Shown: positions 18,250 to 26,777, counted from the first letter of the stretch. The stretch is 64,000 nt of DNA from Bradyrhizobium sp. 200 (GCF_023100945.1 NZ_CP064689.1:1966001-2030000); one strand, 5' to 3'. Numbers and translations are program-made. Notes: a model not told the origin generated them from the letters alone.

Positions 18250-18450
18250 ATGAGGTCCATAGCGTTCGTCGACTTCCTCGTCGGTGTGGGCATCCTTTTC
18301 GTGCTTGAAGGCCTGATGTTCGCCGCGAGCCCCGCCTGGATGCGCCGGGCGATGAAGAGCGCGCTGGCAACGCCGGACAATATCCTGCGGATCGTCGGCA
18401 TCGTCTCGGCGGTCGTGGGTCTGCTCCTGATCTGGTTCGTGCGGCGGTAG
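18250..18450 (+). CDS. DUF2065 small membrane protein
   Basis: A 66-residue protein with two hydrophobic segments (FVDFLVGVGILFVLEGLMFA and IVGIVSAVVGLLLIWFV) joined by a short basic loop, the DUF2065 (YjeT-like) pattern. It is normally encoded next to hflKC, as here, and is presumed to act with that inner-membrane complex, though its role has not been established. A GGGG-rich segment precedes the ATG. Confidence 0.88.
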   Translation: MRSIAFVDFLVGVGILFVLEGLMFAASPAWMRRAMKSALATPDNILRIVGIVSAVVGLLLIWFVRR

Positions 18451-18495
18451 GCTTTCACCGTCATTTCTGGTGGATCCGAAGGACGGGCCTCAGAG

Positions 18496-18562
18496 GTGCA
18501 ATTGCACATCGGGGGATGTGCAAGCGCACATCCGGGAACTTCGAGATTCTCCGGTGTATAAT
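18496..18562 (+). promoter_or_regulatory. Palindromes and TATAAT upstream of the Do-type protease
   Basis: A perfect 12 bp palindrome GTGCAATTGCAC (18496-18507) is followed by a hairpin GGATGTGC/GCACATCC (18514-18533) and by TATAAT at 18557-18562, about 190 bases before the protease start. GGAACTT at 18535-18541 could be the matching -35 element, possibly of an alternative sigma factor. Regulation is inferred only. Confidence 0.4.
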
Positions 18563-18750
18563 GGCAAGCCTGAGTTTGCTTCCCGCCCCTGGATTGGCGG
18601 CGCCTTTGGGGTGCAAGTAGCTGTGGGGCCAACGCAATCGTGAGCCGCCTGGGGCCGGTTTTTCGCCGGAATACCAGTTGCAGATGCTTGCGCGTCGGAC
18701 CCGTTCGGGCGCACTGTGGACCAAATTCGACCCTTTGGAGACAAGCCGAC

Positions 18751-20256
18751 ATGACCGAACCCGCCTTGAGTCGCCGCCTGCGCCTGATGGGGATTGCGAT
18801 CTCGTTCAGCGCCGCCAGCTTGCTGGCCTCGGTGCCGGCCAGCGCGCGCGGGCCGGACGGCATCGCCGATATTGCCGAGAAGGTGATCGACTCGGTCGTC
18901 AACATCTCGACCTCGCAGAGCGTGGAGGCCAAGGGCGGCGGAGGCAGCAGGGAAGCGATGCCGCAATTGCCGCCGGGCTCGCCGTTCGAGGAGTTCTTCG
19001 ACGATTTCTTCAAGAACCGCCGCGGCGGTGCGCCCAAGGGCGGCGAGCGGGGCGAGATGCAGCCGCCGCGCAAGACCAATTCGCTCGGTTCCGGCTTCAT
19101 CATCGATGCCACCGGCGTCGTCGTCACCAACAATCACGTCATCGCGGATGCCGACGAGATCAACGTGATCATGAACGACGGCACCAAGATCAAGGCCGAA
19201 CTGGTCGGGGTCGACAAGAAGACCGATATCGCGGTCCTGAAGTTCAAGCCGGTGAAGCCGCTGGTCGCGGTGAAGTTCGGCGATTCCGACAAGCTGCGGC
19301 TCGGCGAGTGGGTGATCGCGATCGGCAACCCGTTCAGCCTCGGCGGCTCGGTCACGGCCGGTATCGTATCGGCGCGCAACCGCGACATCAGCCAGGGACC
19401 GTACGACAACTACATCCAGACCGACGCCTCCATCAACCGCGGCAATTCCGGCGGACCGCTGTTCAACCTCGAAGGCGAGGTGGTCGGCGTCAACACGCTG
19501 ATCATCTCGCCGACCGGCGGTTCGATCGGCCTCGGCTTCGCGGTGCCGTCGAAGACGGTGGCGGGTGTCGTCGATCAGCTTCGGCAGTTCGGCGAACTGC
19601 GTCGCGGCTGGCTCGGCGTGCGGATCCAGCAGGTCACCGACGAGATCGCCGAAAGCCTCAACATCAAGCCCGCCCGCGGCGCGCTGGTGGCCGGCGTCGA
19701 CGACAAGGGACCGGCGAAACCCGCCGGCATCGAGCCCGGCGACGTCGTCGTCAAGTTCGACGGCAAGGACGTCAAGGATCCCAAGGATCTCTCGCGCGTC
19801 GTCGCCGACACCGCGGTCGGCAAGGAAGTCGACGTGGTCATCATCCGTAAGGGCAAAGAGGAATCCCGCAAGGTCACGCTCGGCCGCCTCGAGGACACCG
19901 AAAAGGTGCAGCAGGCCGCCGCCAAGACCAAGGAAGACCCCGTCGAAAAGCCGGTCACGCAAAAGGCGCTCGGCCTCGATCTCGCCGCGCTGAGCAAGGA
20001 TCTGCGCACGAAGTACAAGGTCAAGGACAGCGTCAAGGGCGTGATCGTCACCGGCGTAGACAACGGTTCCGATGCCGCCGAAAAGCGGCTCTCGGCCGGC
20101 GACATCATCGTCGAAGTGGCGCAGGAAGCCGTCACCAACGCGGCCGACATCAAGAAGCGCGTCGATCAGCTCAAGAAGGACGGCAAGAAGTCGGTGCTGC
20201 TGCTGGTGTCGAACGGCGAGGGCGAATTGCGTTTTGTGGCGCTGAGCGTGCAGTAG
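18751..20256 (+). CDS. degP: Do-family (DegP/HtrA) periplasmic serine protease
   Basis: A 501-residue periplasmic protease/chaperone. A signal peptide ends near SVPASARG. The trypsin-like triad is visible as His in TNNHVIADADE, Asp in KKTDIAVLKF and Ser in NRGNSGGPLFNLEGEV. Two PDZ domains follow (about 285-380, beginning RRGWLGVRIQQV, and 400-500). The family degrades misfolded envelope proteins. It lies just after hflKC, so this stretch of the chromosome is a membrane and envelope quality-control cluster. The start at 18751 gives the signal peptide; the upstream in-frame extension is rejected. Confidence 0.96.
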   Translation: MTEPALSRRLRLMGIAISFSAASLLASVPASARGPDGIADIAEKVIDSVVNISTSQSVEAKGGGGSREAMPQLPPGSPFEEFFDDFFKNRRGGAPKGGERGEMQPPRKTNSLGSGFIIDATGVVVTNNHVIADADEINVIMNDGTKIKAELVGVDKKTDIAVLKFKPVKPLVAVKFGDSDKLRLGEWVIAIGNPFSLGGSVTAGIVSARNRDISQGPYDNYIQTDASINRGNSGGPLFNLEGEVVGVNTLIISPTGGSIGLGFAVPSKTVAGVVDQLRQFGELRRGWLGVRIQQVTDEIAESLNIKPARGALVAGVDDKGPAKPAGIEPGDVVVKFDGKDVKDPKDLSRVVADTAVGKEVDVVIIRKGKEESRKVTLGRLEDTEKVQQAAAKTKEDPVEKPVTQKALGLDLAALSKDLRTKYKVKDSVKGVIVTGVDNGSDAAEKRLSAGDIIVEVAQEAVTNAADIKKRVDQLKKDGKKSVLLLVSNGEGELRFVALSVQ

Positions 20257-20320
20257 GTCGATCTCGTCACAGCCGGGTTACCCGACCATCCATCTTCGAC
20301 GCGAGAATCTTTTGAAGTGC

Positions 20321-20352
20321 GATGGATGCCCGAATCAAGTCCGGGCATGACA
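20321..20352 (+). repeat. Rhizobial GGATGCCCG...CGGGCAT palindrome
   Basis: ATGCCCG (20326-20332) and CGGGCAT (20342-20348) pair around AATCAAGTC, within a sequence typical of abundant rhizobial intergenic repeats. It lies downstream of the protease gene, where it can act as a transcript-end hairpin. Confidence 0.6.
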
Positions 20353-20394
20353 GTGAACTTGTCGAAACGACCGGGCAACGACAACTTCAGTGCC

Positions 20395-20643
20395 TCACAT
20401 TGCCGGTCGGCCGCGCAGCATCCCGGCGATACCTAGGTCTTCGTCGAGTTCCGGCCAGTGAATGCCCATCGCCATCAGCTCAAAGTTTCCGCGTGCTGAT
20501 GCGCTGGCATCGCGGAGTCGGGGATACCATGCAAGGGGCGTCGCAATCCGGCGGCCATCCGCCAGCGTCACCACGAGTTCATCGGCGGTGAAGGCGACCG
20601 AAACCGGCCTGATATCGCCGACATCAATTTCTAAAGTGCTCAT
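20395..20643 (-). CDS. DUF2442 domain protein
   Basis: An 82-residue protein with the DUF2442 pattern (VSVAFTADELVVTLADGRRI, then PLAWYPRL and IHWPELDEDLGIAGML). Such genes usually lie beside a DUF4160 gene, as here. The pair resembles a small toxin-antitoxin-like or regulatory module, but no activity is firmly established. Its start overlaps the end of the DUF4160 gene by 20 bases, so they are coupled. Confidence 0.88.
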   Translation of the reverse strand: MSTLEIDVGDIRPVSVAFTADELVVTLADGRRIATPLAWYPRLRDASASARGNFELMAMGIHWPELDEDLGIAGMLRGRPAM

Positions 20644-20860
20644 GCCATTGGCCTTCGAGGAAATCGCGTTGTGTCCTCAGGTGTCGGATGATAGCGCCGA
20701 TTTCATGGGTGGGAAATCCCGCGTTGACCGCCACTGACAGGTCGTGAAGCCAAAACTTGGCTTCAGAATCGCCGGATCTGACGTGAACATGCGGCGGCTC
20801 GTTCCCTTCGTTCGAATAGAAGAACGCCCGGTAGGGCCCCCAGCGCAGCACCGTGGGCAT
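20624..20860 (-). CDS. DUF4160 domain protein
   Basis: A 78-residue protein with the DUF4160 hallmarks: a start MPTVLRWGPYRAFFYSNEG, then EPPHVHVRSGD and EAKFWL. It is the first gene of a two-gene unit with DUF2442. DUF4160/DUF2442 pairs are widespread and are suspected to be toxin-antitoxin-like; that role is inference. It begins 6 bases after the serB stop on the same strand, so it may be cotranscribed with serB. Confidence 0.88.
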   Translation of the reverse strand: MPTVLRWGPYRAFFYSNEGNEPPHVHVRSGDSEAKFWLHDLSVAVNAGFPTHEIGAIIRHLRTQRDFLEGQWHEHFRN

Positions 20861-20865
20861 TTGTC

Positions 20866-21771
20866 CTATCCCCCCACAAACTCCTCGCGCCGATATCCCT
20901 GCGCATACAGCAGCGCGGTGAGGTCGCCGTAGTCGATCCGCGCGGCGGCAGCGGCGGCGACCGCCGGCTTGGCGTGATAGGCGACGCCTAGCCCCGCGGC
21001 CTGGATCATGCCGAGATCGTTGGCGCCGTCGCCGGTCACCAGCGTGTCGATTTCGTCGAGGTCGAAGGACTCGCGAAGCTCGATCAGCGTTGCCAGCTTG
21101 GCGGCGCGGCCGAGGATCGGTTCAGCCACTTCGCCGATGAACCTGCCGTCGCGAACTCTGAGCTCGTTGGCGCGGTTCTCCTGGAAGCCAATCCTGGCGG
21201 CGACCGCGTTGGTGAACAGCGTGAAGCCGCCCGAGATCAGGCAGGTGTAGGCGCCGTTGGCGCGCATGGTCATGACCAGCTCGCGGCCTCCCGGCGTCGG
21301 CGTGATGCGCTTTGCCAGCACCTCGTCGACCACGCTGACCGGGAGATCCTTCAGCAGCGCGACGCGCTCGCGTAGCGCCGGCTCGAATTCGATTTCGCCG
21401 CGCATGGCGCGCTCGGTGATCCCGGCGACATGCGCCTTCAGCCCGGCGAAATCGGCCAGCTCGTCGATGCATTCCTGGCCGATCATGGTGGAATCCATGT
21501 CAGCCAGAAAAAGCTTCTTGCGCCTGGCCGCGACTGGCTGCACGACAATGTCGATCGGCAGGTCGCCGCGCGCCTTTTGCAGGCGGGTTTCGATCGCCTT
21601 GATGTCGTCAGGCCCCCTGACCTGATGGTCGAAGGGAATGTCGACCGCCACCTCGTCGAACAGCCATTGTGCTGATCCGGGCGAGGGCAGAACGGCCAGC
21701 GCGCCGTCGACGATGGTGGTGTCGAGCGCCGGATTGGCCGGGTTGCAGATAAGGGTGGCGACTAGGGACAT
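20866..21771 (-). CDS. serB: Phosphoserine phosphatase
   Basis: SerB removes phosphate from phosphoserine, the last step of serine synthesis. The 301-residue HAD enzyme has the nucleophile motif in [18 protein letters not shown] (~90-107), motif II in [10 protein letters not shown], and motif III in [18 protein letters not shown]. The N-terminal ~80 residues form the regulatory domain seen in longer SerB proteins. The start codon (21769-21771) overlaps that of the divergent miaA gene, so both promoters must lie inside the opposite gene. Confidence 0.96.
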   Translation of the reverse strand: MSLVATLICNPANPALDTTIVDGALAVLPSPGSAQWLFDEVAVDIPFDHQVRGPDDIKAIETRLQKARGDLPIDIVVQPVAARRKKLFLADMDSTMIGQECIDELADFAGLKAHVAGITERAMRGEIEFEPALRERVALLKDLPVSVVDEVLAKRITPTPGGRELVMTMRANGAYTCLISGGFTLFTNAVAARIGFQENRANELRVRDGRFIGEVAEPILGRAAKLATLIELRESFDLDEIDTLVTGDGANDLGMIQAAGLGVAYHAKPAVAAAAAARIDYGDLTALLYAQGYRREEFVGG

Positions 21772-22687
21772 GCAGGCGTATCAGCTAGATTTGAGCAAGG
21801 CCGTGCTTATCGCAGGGCCGACCGCCAGCGGCAAGTCGGCCCTGGCGCTCGAATTGGCGCAAAAGACCGGCGGAATCGTCATCAACACCGATTCCATGCA
21901 GGTCTACCGGGATCTTCGCATCATTACGGCACGGCCGACGCCGGAGGAGGAGGCCCGTGTGCCGCACCGGCTCTATGGCCATGTCGACGCCGCCGTGAAT
22001 TTTTCGGCCGGGGCCTGGGTCGCGGATGCCGCCAAAGTGCTGGCGGAGGCGCGGGCGGAAAAACGACTACCGATCTTCATCGGCGGCTCCGGCCTGTACT
22101 TCAAGGCGTTGACGCGCGGCCTTTCCGCGGTACCGCCGATCCCACCGGAGACACGCGAGGCCGTTCGCGCGCGGCTGGAACGCGACGGCGTCGAGGCGCT
22201 GCACGCTGAACTGGCGCGACGCGATCCCGTCTCCGCCGAACGGTTGAAGCCGCGCGACCGCACGCGGATTGCCCGTGCGCTGGAGGTCGTGGAAGCCACC
22301 GGCCGCGCGCTGCCGGACTGGCATCGCGAAGGCCTGCCGCCGCTGCTGCCTCGGAGCGAATTCTCTGCGCTGTTTCTCGCGCCCGAACGCGATCAGCTTT
22401 ACGCGCGGATCGATGCGCGGTTCGATGTGATGCTGGGCGCGGGTGCACTGGATGAGGTCGCGGCGCTTGCCGCGCGAAAACTCGATCCCCTGCTGCCGGC
22501 CATGAAGGCCCATGGCGTACCGGCCCTTATCCGCTACCTCACCGGAGAGATCACGCGCGAACAGGCCTCCGAAATCGGCCGCGCCGATACCCGTCATTAC
22601 GCCAAGCGGCAGTTCACCTGGTTCAGGCACCAACTGCCGGAGTTCGAATGGGTAGCCCCGGAAGCGGCGAGGGGGTGGACCGCGTAG
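21770..22687 (+). CDS. miaA: tRNA dimethylallyltransferase
   Basis: MiaA adds a dimethylallyl group to A37 of tRNAs that read codons starting with U. The 305-residue protein has the P-loop [16 protein letters not shown] near the N-terminus, then [12 protein letters not shown] and [16 protein letters not shown], all family hallmarks; [11 protein letters not shown] near the C-terminus is also typical. The start at 21770 ([16 protein letters not shown]) overlaps the divergent serB start as CATG. A longer in-frame extension to 21638 would run through serB and is rejected. Confidence 0.97.
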   Translation: MQAYQLDLSKAVLIAGPTASGKSALALELAQKTGGIVINTDSMQVYRDLRIITARPTPEEEARVPHRLYGHVDAAVNFSAGAWVADAAKVLAEARAEKRLPIFIGGSGLYFKALTRGLSAVPPIPPETREAVRARLERDGVEALHAELARRDPVSAERLKPRDRTRIARALEVVEATGRALPDWHREGLPPLLPRSEFSALFLAPERDQLYARIDARFDVMLGAGALDEVAALAARKLDPLLPAMKAHGVPALIRYLTGEITREQASEIGRADTRHYAKRQFTWFRHQLPEFEWVAPEAARGWTA

Positions 22688-22760
22688 CCCGGATGGAGCG
22701 CAGCGCAACCCGGGATTCGCTCACCGGCCCGGATTACGCCTGCGCTCCATCCGGGTTACG
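22684..22760. repeat. Inverted repeat between miaA and higB
   Basis: The left half (GTAGCCCGGATGGAGCGCAG) is nearly the reverse complement of the right half (CTGCGCTCCATCCGGGTTAC), making a long imperfect hairpin. This sequence type is a common intergenic element in Bradyrhizobium. It follows the miaA stop directly. Confidence 0.7.
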
Positions 22761-22774
22761 AACGACCAATTCTG

Positions 22775-22813
22775 TTCCCGTGGTGGGAATTTTGATTGAT
22801 CCCATGGCGGGAA
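22775..22813. promoter_or_regulatory. Two matching operator palindromes of higBA
   Basis: TTCCCGTGGTGGGAA (22775-22789) and ATCCCATGGCGGGAA (22799-22813) are two copies of one imperfect palindrome, TCCC-five bases-GGGA, with centres 24 bp apart. They lie immediately before the toxin start. Autorepression by the HigA antitoxin at such paired sites is typical of the family; binding here is inferred. Confidence 0.65.
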
Positions 22814-22819
22814 CATGCT

Positions 22820-23122
22820 ATGGCTATGAACGTAATAGCAAGGAAGGCACTTCAGGTCTTTTGGAAGCGATACCCTCAGGCCGAGATACCGCTCGGCACC
22901 TGGTATCAAATCATTTCCAAAGGCGAGTGGAGTGGGCCCGCGGACCTGAAGAGAGCGTTCGGGAATAACGTGGATTTTGTCGGAGACAACAGAGCCATCT
23001 TTGATATAGGCGGGAACAAGTATCGCCTTGTCGTCCACTTTTCCTACAAGTTCAAAACCGCCCTCATCAAGTTTGTCGGTACGCATGCAGAGTATGACGG
23101 CATAGATGCGGAGACGGTGTGA
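22820..23122 (+). CDS. higB: HigB-type mRNA interferase toxin
   Basis: A 100-residue toxin of the HigB (RelE-like) family. Family segments are IARKALQVFWKRYPQAE, WYQIISKGEW, the region around FGNNVDFVGDNRAIFDIGGN, YRLVVHFSYKFK and the C-terminal VGTHAEYDGIDA. Such toxins cleave mRNA on the ribosome. The toxin gene comes first, as usual for higBA, and its stop overlaps the antitoxin ATG (TGATG at 23120-23124). Starts at 22820 or 22826 are both possible. The pair is probably autorepressed through the two palindromes at 22775-22813. Confidence 0.92.
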   Translation: MAMNVIARKALQVFWKRYPQAEIPLGTWYQIISKGEWSGPADLKRAFGNNVDFVGDNRAIFDIGGNKYRLVVHFSYKFKTALIKFVGTHAEYDGIDAETV

Positions 23123-23505
23123 TGATGGACGTAAAGCCTCTCCATAATGAACGGGATTACGACTGGGCGATCCGCGAAGTGTCCCGTTATTTCGAATCCG
23201 AACCCGAGCCCGGCACCGCCGATGGCGATCGTTTCGAGGTTCTATCTACCCTCATCAAGGCGTACGAAGACGCGCACTTCGCAACGAAGCATGGCGATCC
23301 TGTCGATGTTCTGCATTTTGCGATCGAATCCATGGGCAGGTCGCAAGCGGAACTGGCCGGTTTGATTGGCCGGAATCGTGCGTCCGAAATATTGAATCGC
23401 GTCCGTCCCTTAACGCTGGATATGATCCGCACCATTAGCCAGGAATGGAATCTTCCAATCGAGGCATTGGCGGCTCGGTATGATCTGGCCGGCGCCTACG
23501 CTTAG
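23122..23505 (+). CDS. higA: HigA-type antitoxin
   Basis: A 127-residue antitoxin with a C-terminal helix-turn-helix: HFAIESMGRSQAELAGLIGR then ASEILNRVRPLTLDMIRTIS (about 70-115), as in HigA/XRE-type antitoxins. The N-terminal half probably wraps the toxin. It overlaps the end of higB and should bind the paired palindromes upstream of the operon. Another in-frame ATG follows at 23125. Confidence 0.92.
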   Translation: MMDVKPLHNERDYDWAIREVSRYFESEPEPGTADGDRFEVLSTLIKAYEDAHFATKHGDPVDVLHFAIESMGRSQAELAGLIGRNRASEILNRVRPLTLDMIRTISQEWNLPIEALAARYDLAGAYA

Positions 23506-23642
23506 TTTCGGAAAAGAGCGGGTGTTTTTGCTCGCAAGGACGGTAGCCGGCCCCCGCGTATACCTGCACGGTCAAAATTCCCCCTCGCCGAAAGCCCGGA
23601 ACACGGTTACACTGCCAAAATCGCGCTATTGGCGTCCTTCCC

Positions 23643-23670
23643 TTGACTTTCGGGGCTTGGACGGTATAAC
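23643..23670 (+). promoter_or_regulatory. Promoter of the ilv leader and ilvI
   Basis: TTGACT at 23643-23648 and TATAAC at 23665-23670 are separated by 16 bases, a strong housekeeping promoter. The expected transcript starts near 23677, about 25 bases before the leader peptide. Confidence 0.7.
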
Positions 23671-23702
23671 CCGCGCAACCTTTGGGAAGTCCGAGCCGCC
23701 AA

Positions 23703-23768
23703 ATGCGTAATATTATTACCAAGCTCCTTATCGTAGTCGTACCCAGGCGCACCGCCGGGGGTGGCTGA
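23703..23768 (+). CDS. ilv leader peptide (attenuator)
   Basis: A 21-residue ORF that starts 33 bases after the promoter -10 element. Its residues 4-13 read IITKLLIVVV: three Ile, two Leu and three Val control codons within ten positions. It ends in a Gly run and TGA at 23766-23768. A GC-rich region with competing pairings (GCACCGCC/GGCGGTGC type) and an intrinsic terminator at 23798-23819 follow, then ilvI. This is the classical layout for attenuation by ribosome stalling when charged Ile, Leu or Val tRNAs are scarce. It is too short for normal gene callers. Confidence 0.8.
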   Translation: MRNIITKLLIVVVPRRTAGGG

Positions 23769-23797
23769 AGGCCATCCAAATACAGGCGGTGTGCATG

Positions 23798-23819
23798 GGG
23801 CCTCTCGGGCCCTTTTTTT
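23798..23819 (+). terminator. Attenuator terminator upstream of ilvI
   Basis: GGGCC (23798-23802) pairs with GGCCC (23808-23812) around TCTCG and is followed by seven T residues. It lies 30 bases after the leader peptide stop and about 160 bases before ilvI. Confidence 0.8.
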
Positions 23820-23825
23820 ATTCCC

Positions 23826-23876
23826 TAGAGCATGATCCGGAAAAGTGGGAGCCGGTTTTCCGAAAAGATCATGCTC
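23826..23876. repeat. Rhizobial AGCATGATC palindromic repeat
   Basis: The outer ends AGCATGATC and GATCATGCT pair, with GGAAAAGTGG and CCGGTTTTCC pairing inside. This ~50 bp imperfect palindrome is an abundant intergenic element in Rhizobiales. It lies between the attenuator and ilvI. Confidence 0.75.
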
Positions 23877-23888
23877 AAACAAAAAGAT

Positions 23889-23927
23889 AGAGCGAGATGA
23901 CGCTTCGAAGAAACGTCATCTCGCTCT
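23889..23927. repeat. Perfect 14 bp inverted repeat in the ilvI leader
   Basis: AGAGCGAGATGACG (23889-23902) pairs with CGTCATCTCGCTCT (23914-23927) around an 11-base loop. It lies 50 bases before the ilvI start and would form a stable hairpin in the leader. Confidence 0.75.
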
Positions 23928-23976
23928 GGACCTCGAAACCGAAAAAGCCGCTGGCAACAGCGCACCGGAGCAGACC

Positions 23977-25752
23977 ATGACCGACAAGAGCCACGATCCG
24001 AACCAGATGACCGGCGCTGCGATGATCGTGCGCGCGCTCATCGATCATGGCGTCCAGCACATCTTCGGCTATCCCGGCGGTGCGGTGCTTCCGATCTATG
24101 ACGAGATTTTCCAGCAGAGCGAGGTCGAGCACATCCTGGTCCGCCATGAGCAGGGCGCCGGCCACGCGGCGGAAGGCTATGCGCGCTCGACCGGCAAGCC
24201 GGGCGTGGTGCTGGTGACCTCGGGCCCCGGCGCCACCAACATGGTGACGCCGCTGACGGATGCGCTGATGGATTCGATTCCGCTGGTCTGCATCACCGGG
24301 CAAGTCCCCACTCATTTGATCGGCAATGACGCGTTCCAGGAATGCGACACCGTCGGCATCACCCGTCCCTGCACCAAGCACAACTGGCTGGTGCGCGACG
24401 TCAACGATCTGGCGAAAGTGCTGCACGAGGCATTCTATGTCGCGGCATCGGGCCGTCCCGGCCCCGTGCTGGTCGACGTGCCGAAGGACGTGCAGTTCGC
24501 GACTGGCACCTATCATCCGCCGCGCAAGTCCGACGTGCATGTCTCCTACACGCCGCGGGTGAAGGGCGATGCCGCCCAGATCCGCAAGGCCGTGGCGTTG
24601 CTCGCCGGCGCAAAGCGCCCGGTGATCTATAGCGGCGGCGGCGTCATCAATTCCGGAATCGAAGCGTCGAAATTGCTGCGCGAGCTGGTGGAAGCTACCG
24701 GCTTCCCGATCACCTCGACCCTGATGGGCCTCGGCGCTTATCCCGCGACCGGCAAGAACTGGCTCGGCATGCTCGGCATGCACGGCACTTATGAAGCCAA
24801 CATGGCGATGCATGATTGTGACGTCATGCTATGCGTCGGCGCGCGGTTCGACGACCGCATCACCGGCCGCGTCGATGCGTTCTCGCCGGGCTCGAAGAAG
24901 ATCCACATCGACATCGACCCGTCCTCGATCAACAAGAACATCCGTGTCGACGTGCCGATCATCGGCGACGCCGCCAATGTGCTCGGTGATCTGCTGCAGG
25001 TGTTCAAGGCGGAAGCCAGGAAGCCCGACATCAAGAGCTGGTGGCAGGAGATTGCCACCTGGCGCGCGCGTAATTCGCTCGCCTACAAGAAGAGCAACGA
25101 CGTCATCCTGCCGCAGTACGCTATCCAGAAGCTGTTCGAGGCGACGCGCGGCCATGACACCTACATCACGACCGAGGTCGGCCAGCACCAGATGTGGGCG
25201 GCGCAGTTCTTCGGTTTCGAGGAACCGCACCGCTGGATGACGTCGGGCGGCCTCGGCACCATGGGCTACGGCCTGCCGGCGGCGCTCGGCGTGCAGGTCG
25301 CGCATCGCGACAGTCTCGTGATCGATATCGCCGGCGACGCCTCGGTGCAGATGACGATGCAGGAGATGTCGACGGCGGTTCAGCACGAGCTGCCGATCAA
25401 GATCTTCATCCTGAACAACCAGTATATGGGCATGGTGCGGCAGTGGCAGCAGCTCCTCCATGGCAACCGGCTGTCGCATTCCTACTCCGAGGCGCTGCCG
25501 GATTTCGTCAAGCTGGCGGACGCGTTCGGCTGCGTCGGCCTGCAGGCGATCAAGCCATCCGATCTCGACGGCGCGCTGAAGGAGATGATCTCGGTCAAGC
25601 GGCCGGTGCTGTTCGATTGCCGCGTCGCGGCGCTGGAAAACTGTTTCCCGATGATTCCGTCCGGCAAGGCGCATAACGAAATGCTGTTGCCGGTGGAAGC
25701 CACCGACGAAGCCACCGCCGCCGCGTTCGCCGGCGGCAAGGCGCTGGTGTGA
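23977..25752 (+). CDS. ilvI: Acetolactate synthase large subunit
   Basis: Catalytic subunit of acetohydroxyacid synthase (also named ilvB), the first common step of valine, leucine and isoleucine synthesis. The 591-residue thiamine-diphosphate enzyme has the catalytic Glu in VRHEQGAGHAAEGYA (~55), the FAD/Rossmann-like middle domain and the TPP-binding region GDASVQMTMQEMSTAV to FILNNQYMG (~450-485); the usual GDG reads GDA here. The start at 23977 (MTDKSHDPNQMTGA) follows CCGGAG. A leader-peptide attenuator upstream controls it. The ilvH regulatory subunit is encoded 1.2 kb downstream. Confidence 0.97.
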   Translation: MTDKSHDPNQMTGAAMIVRALIDHGVQHIFGYPGGAVLPIYDEIFQQSEVEHILVRHEQGAGHAAEGYARSTGKPGVVLVTSGPGATNMVTPLTDALMDSIPLVCITGQVPTHLIGNDAFQECDTVGITRPCTKHNWLVRDVNDLAKVLHEAFYVAASGRPGPVLVDVPKDVQFATGTYHPPRKSDVHVSYTPRVKGDAAQIRKAVALLAGAKRPVIYSGGGVINSGIEASKLLRELVEATGFPITSTLMGLGAYPATGKNWLGMLGMHGTYEANMAMHDCDVMLCVGARFDDRITGRVDAFSPGSKKIHIDIDPSSINKNIRVDVPIIGDAANVLGDLLQVFKAEARKPDIKSWWQEIATWRARNSLAYKKSNDVILPQYAIQKLFEATRGHDTYITTEVGQHQMWAAQFFGFEEPHRWMTSGGLGTMGYGLPAALGVQVAHRDSLVIDIAGDASVQMTMQEMSTAVQHELPIKIFILNNQYMGMVRQWQQLLHGNRLSHSYSEALPDFVKLADAFGCVGLQAIKPSDLDGALKEMISVKRPVLFDCRVAALENCFPMIPSGKAHNEMLLPVEATDEATAAAFAGGKALV

Positions 25753-25766
25753 GGTGAGACCGCAAA

Positions 25767-26750
25767 ATGTTTGACCTTAGGGAGCTCGAACGCGCGCATG
25801 AGATCGTGGGGCAGGCGGTGCCGCCGACGCCGGCGCATGCCTGGCCGCTGCTCGCGCAACGTCTCGGTACGAGCGTCGTGGTCAAGCACGAGAACCACAC
25901 GCCGATCGGCGCCTTCAAGGTGCGCGGCGGGCTGGTCTATCTCGACCGGCTGAAGCGGGAGCGGCCGAACACGCCCGGAATCATTTCCGCCACGCGCGGC
26001 AATCACGGGCAGAGCCTTGCATTCGCCGCCGGACGTCACGGCGTTCCGGCGGTGATTTATGTGCCGCAGGGCAATTCGGTCGAGAAGAACCGCGCCATGC
26101 GCGCGTTCGGCGCCGAGCTGGTCGAGCATGGCGAGGACTTTCAGGCGGCAGCCGAGGAAGCCGCGCGCCGTGCCCAGTTTGCCGGCCTCCACATGGTGCC
26201 GTCGTTCCATCCGGACCTCGTGCTCGGCGTTGCGACCTATGCGCTCGAATTGCTGCGCTCAGCGCCTGATCTCGACGTGCTCTATGCGCCGATCGGGCAG
26301 GGCTCTGGAATCTGCGGCTGCATCATGGCGCGCGATCTGCTGGGGGCCAAGACCGAAATCGTCGGCGTGCAGTCGACTGAAGCGCCGTCTTACGCCCTGT
26401 CGTTTGCGGCCGGCACGGTCGTGACGACAGAGACCAGCAACACTCTCGCCGACGGCATGGCCACGCGCGTTCCCGTTGCCGAGGCGCTCGCGATCATCCG
26501 CAAGGGCGCCTCGCGCATCGTGCAGGTCACCGACGACGAAGTCGCCGCGGCGGTGCGCGCTTACTGGACCGACACGCACAATCTCGCCGAAGGCGCGGGC
26601 GCGGCTGCGCTGGCCGCGGCGCTGCAGGAGAAGGCAAAGCTCGCCGGCAAGTGCGTCGGGCTGATCCTGTCTGGCGGCAATATCGATTTCGATCTGTTCC
26701 GAAAATGGGTGATGCCGAAAGGCGCCGTCGCCGAGAGGATGGCGGTGTGA
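25767..26750 (+). CDS. Threonine dehydratase-like PLP enzyme
   Basis: A 327-residue fold-type II PLP enzyme of the threonine/serine dehydratase family. The PLP lysine is in TPIGAFKVRGGLVYL (~48), and SATRGNHGQSLAFAA and the LSGGNID segment bind the cofactor ring and phosphate. There is no C-terminal ACT domain, so it resembles the short, feedback-insensitive dehydratases. It lies between the two subunits of acetolactate synthase, where making 2-oxobutyrate from threonine would feed isoleucine synthesis. Substrate choice is inferred from context. Confidence 0.9.
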   Translation: MFDLRELERAHEIVGQAVPPTPAHAWPLLAQRLGTSVVVKHENHTPIGAFKVRGGLVYLDRLKRERPNTPGIISATRGNHGQSLAFAAGRHGVPAVIYVPQGNSVEKNRAMRAFGAELVEHGEDFQAAAEEAARRAQFAGLHMVPSFHPDLVLGVATYALELLRSAPDLDVLYAPIGQGSGICGCIMARDLLGAKTEIVGVQSTEAPSYALSFAAGTVVTTETSNTLADGMATRVPVAEALAIIRKGASRIVQVTDDEVAAAVRAYWTDTHNLAEGAGAAALAAALQEKAKLAGKCVGLILSGGNIDFDLFRKWVMPKGAVAERMAV

Positions 26751-26777
26751 GGATGGCTATCGGCGCGCCACAACCAT

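Noticed and set aside
22796..22819. Longer HigB start inside the operator region
   Set aside because: It would put the second palindrome inside the coding sequence; family homology begins at the ATG at 22820 or 22826.
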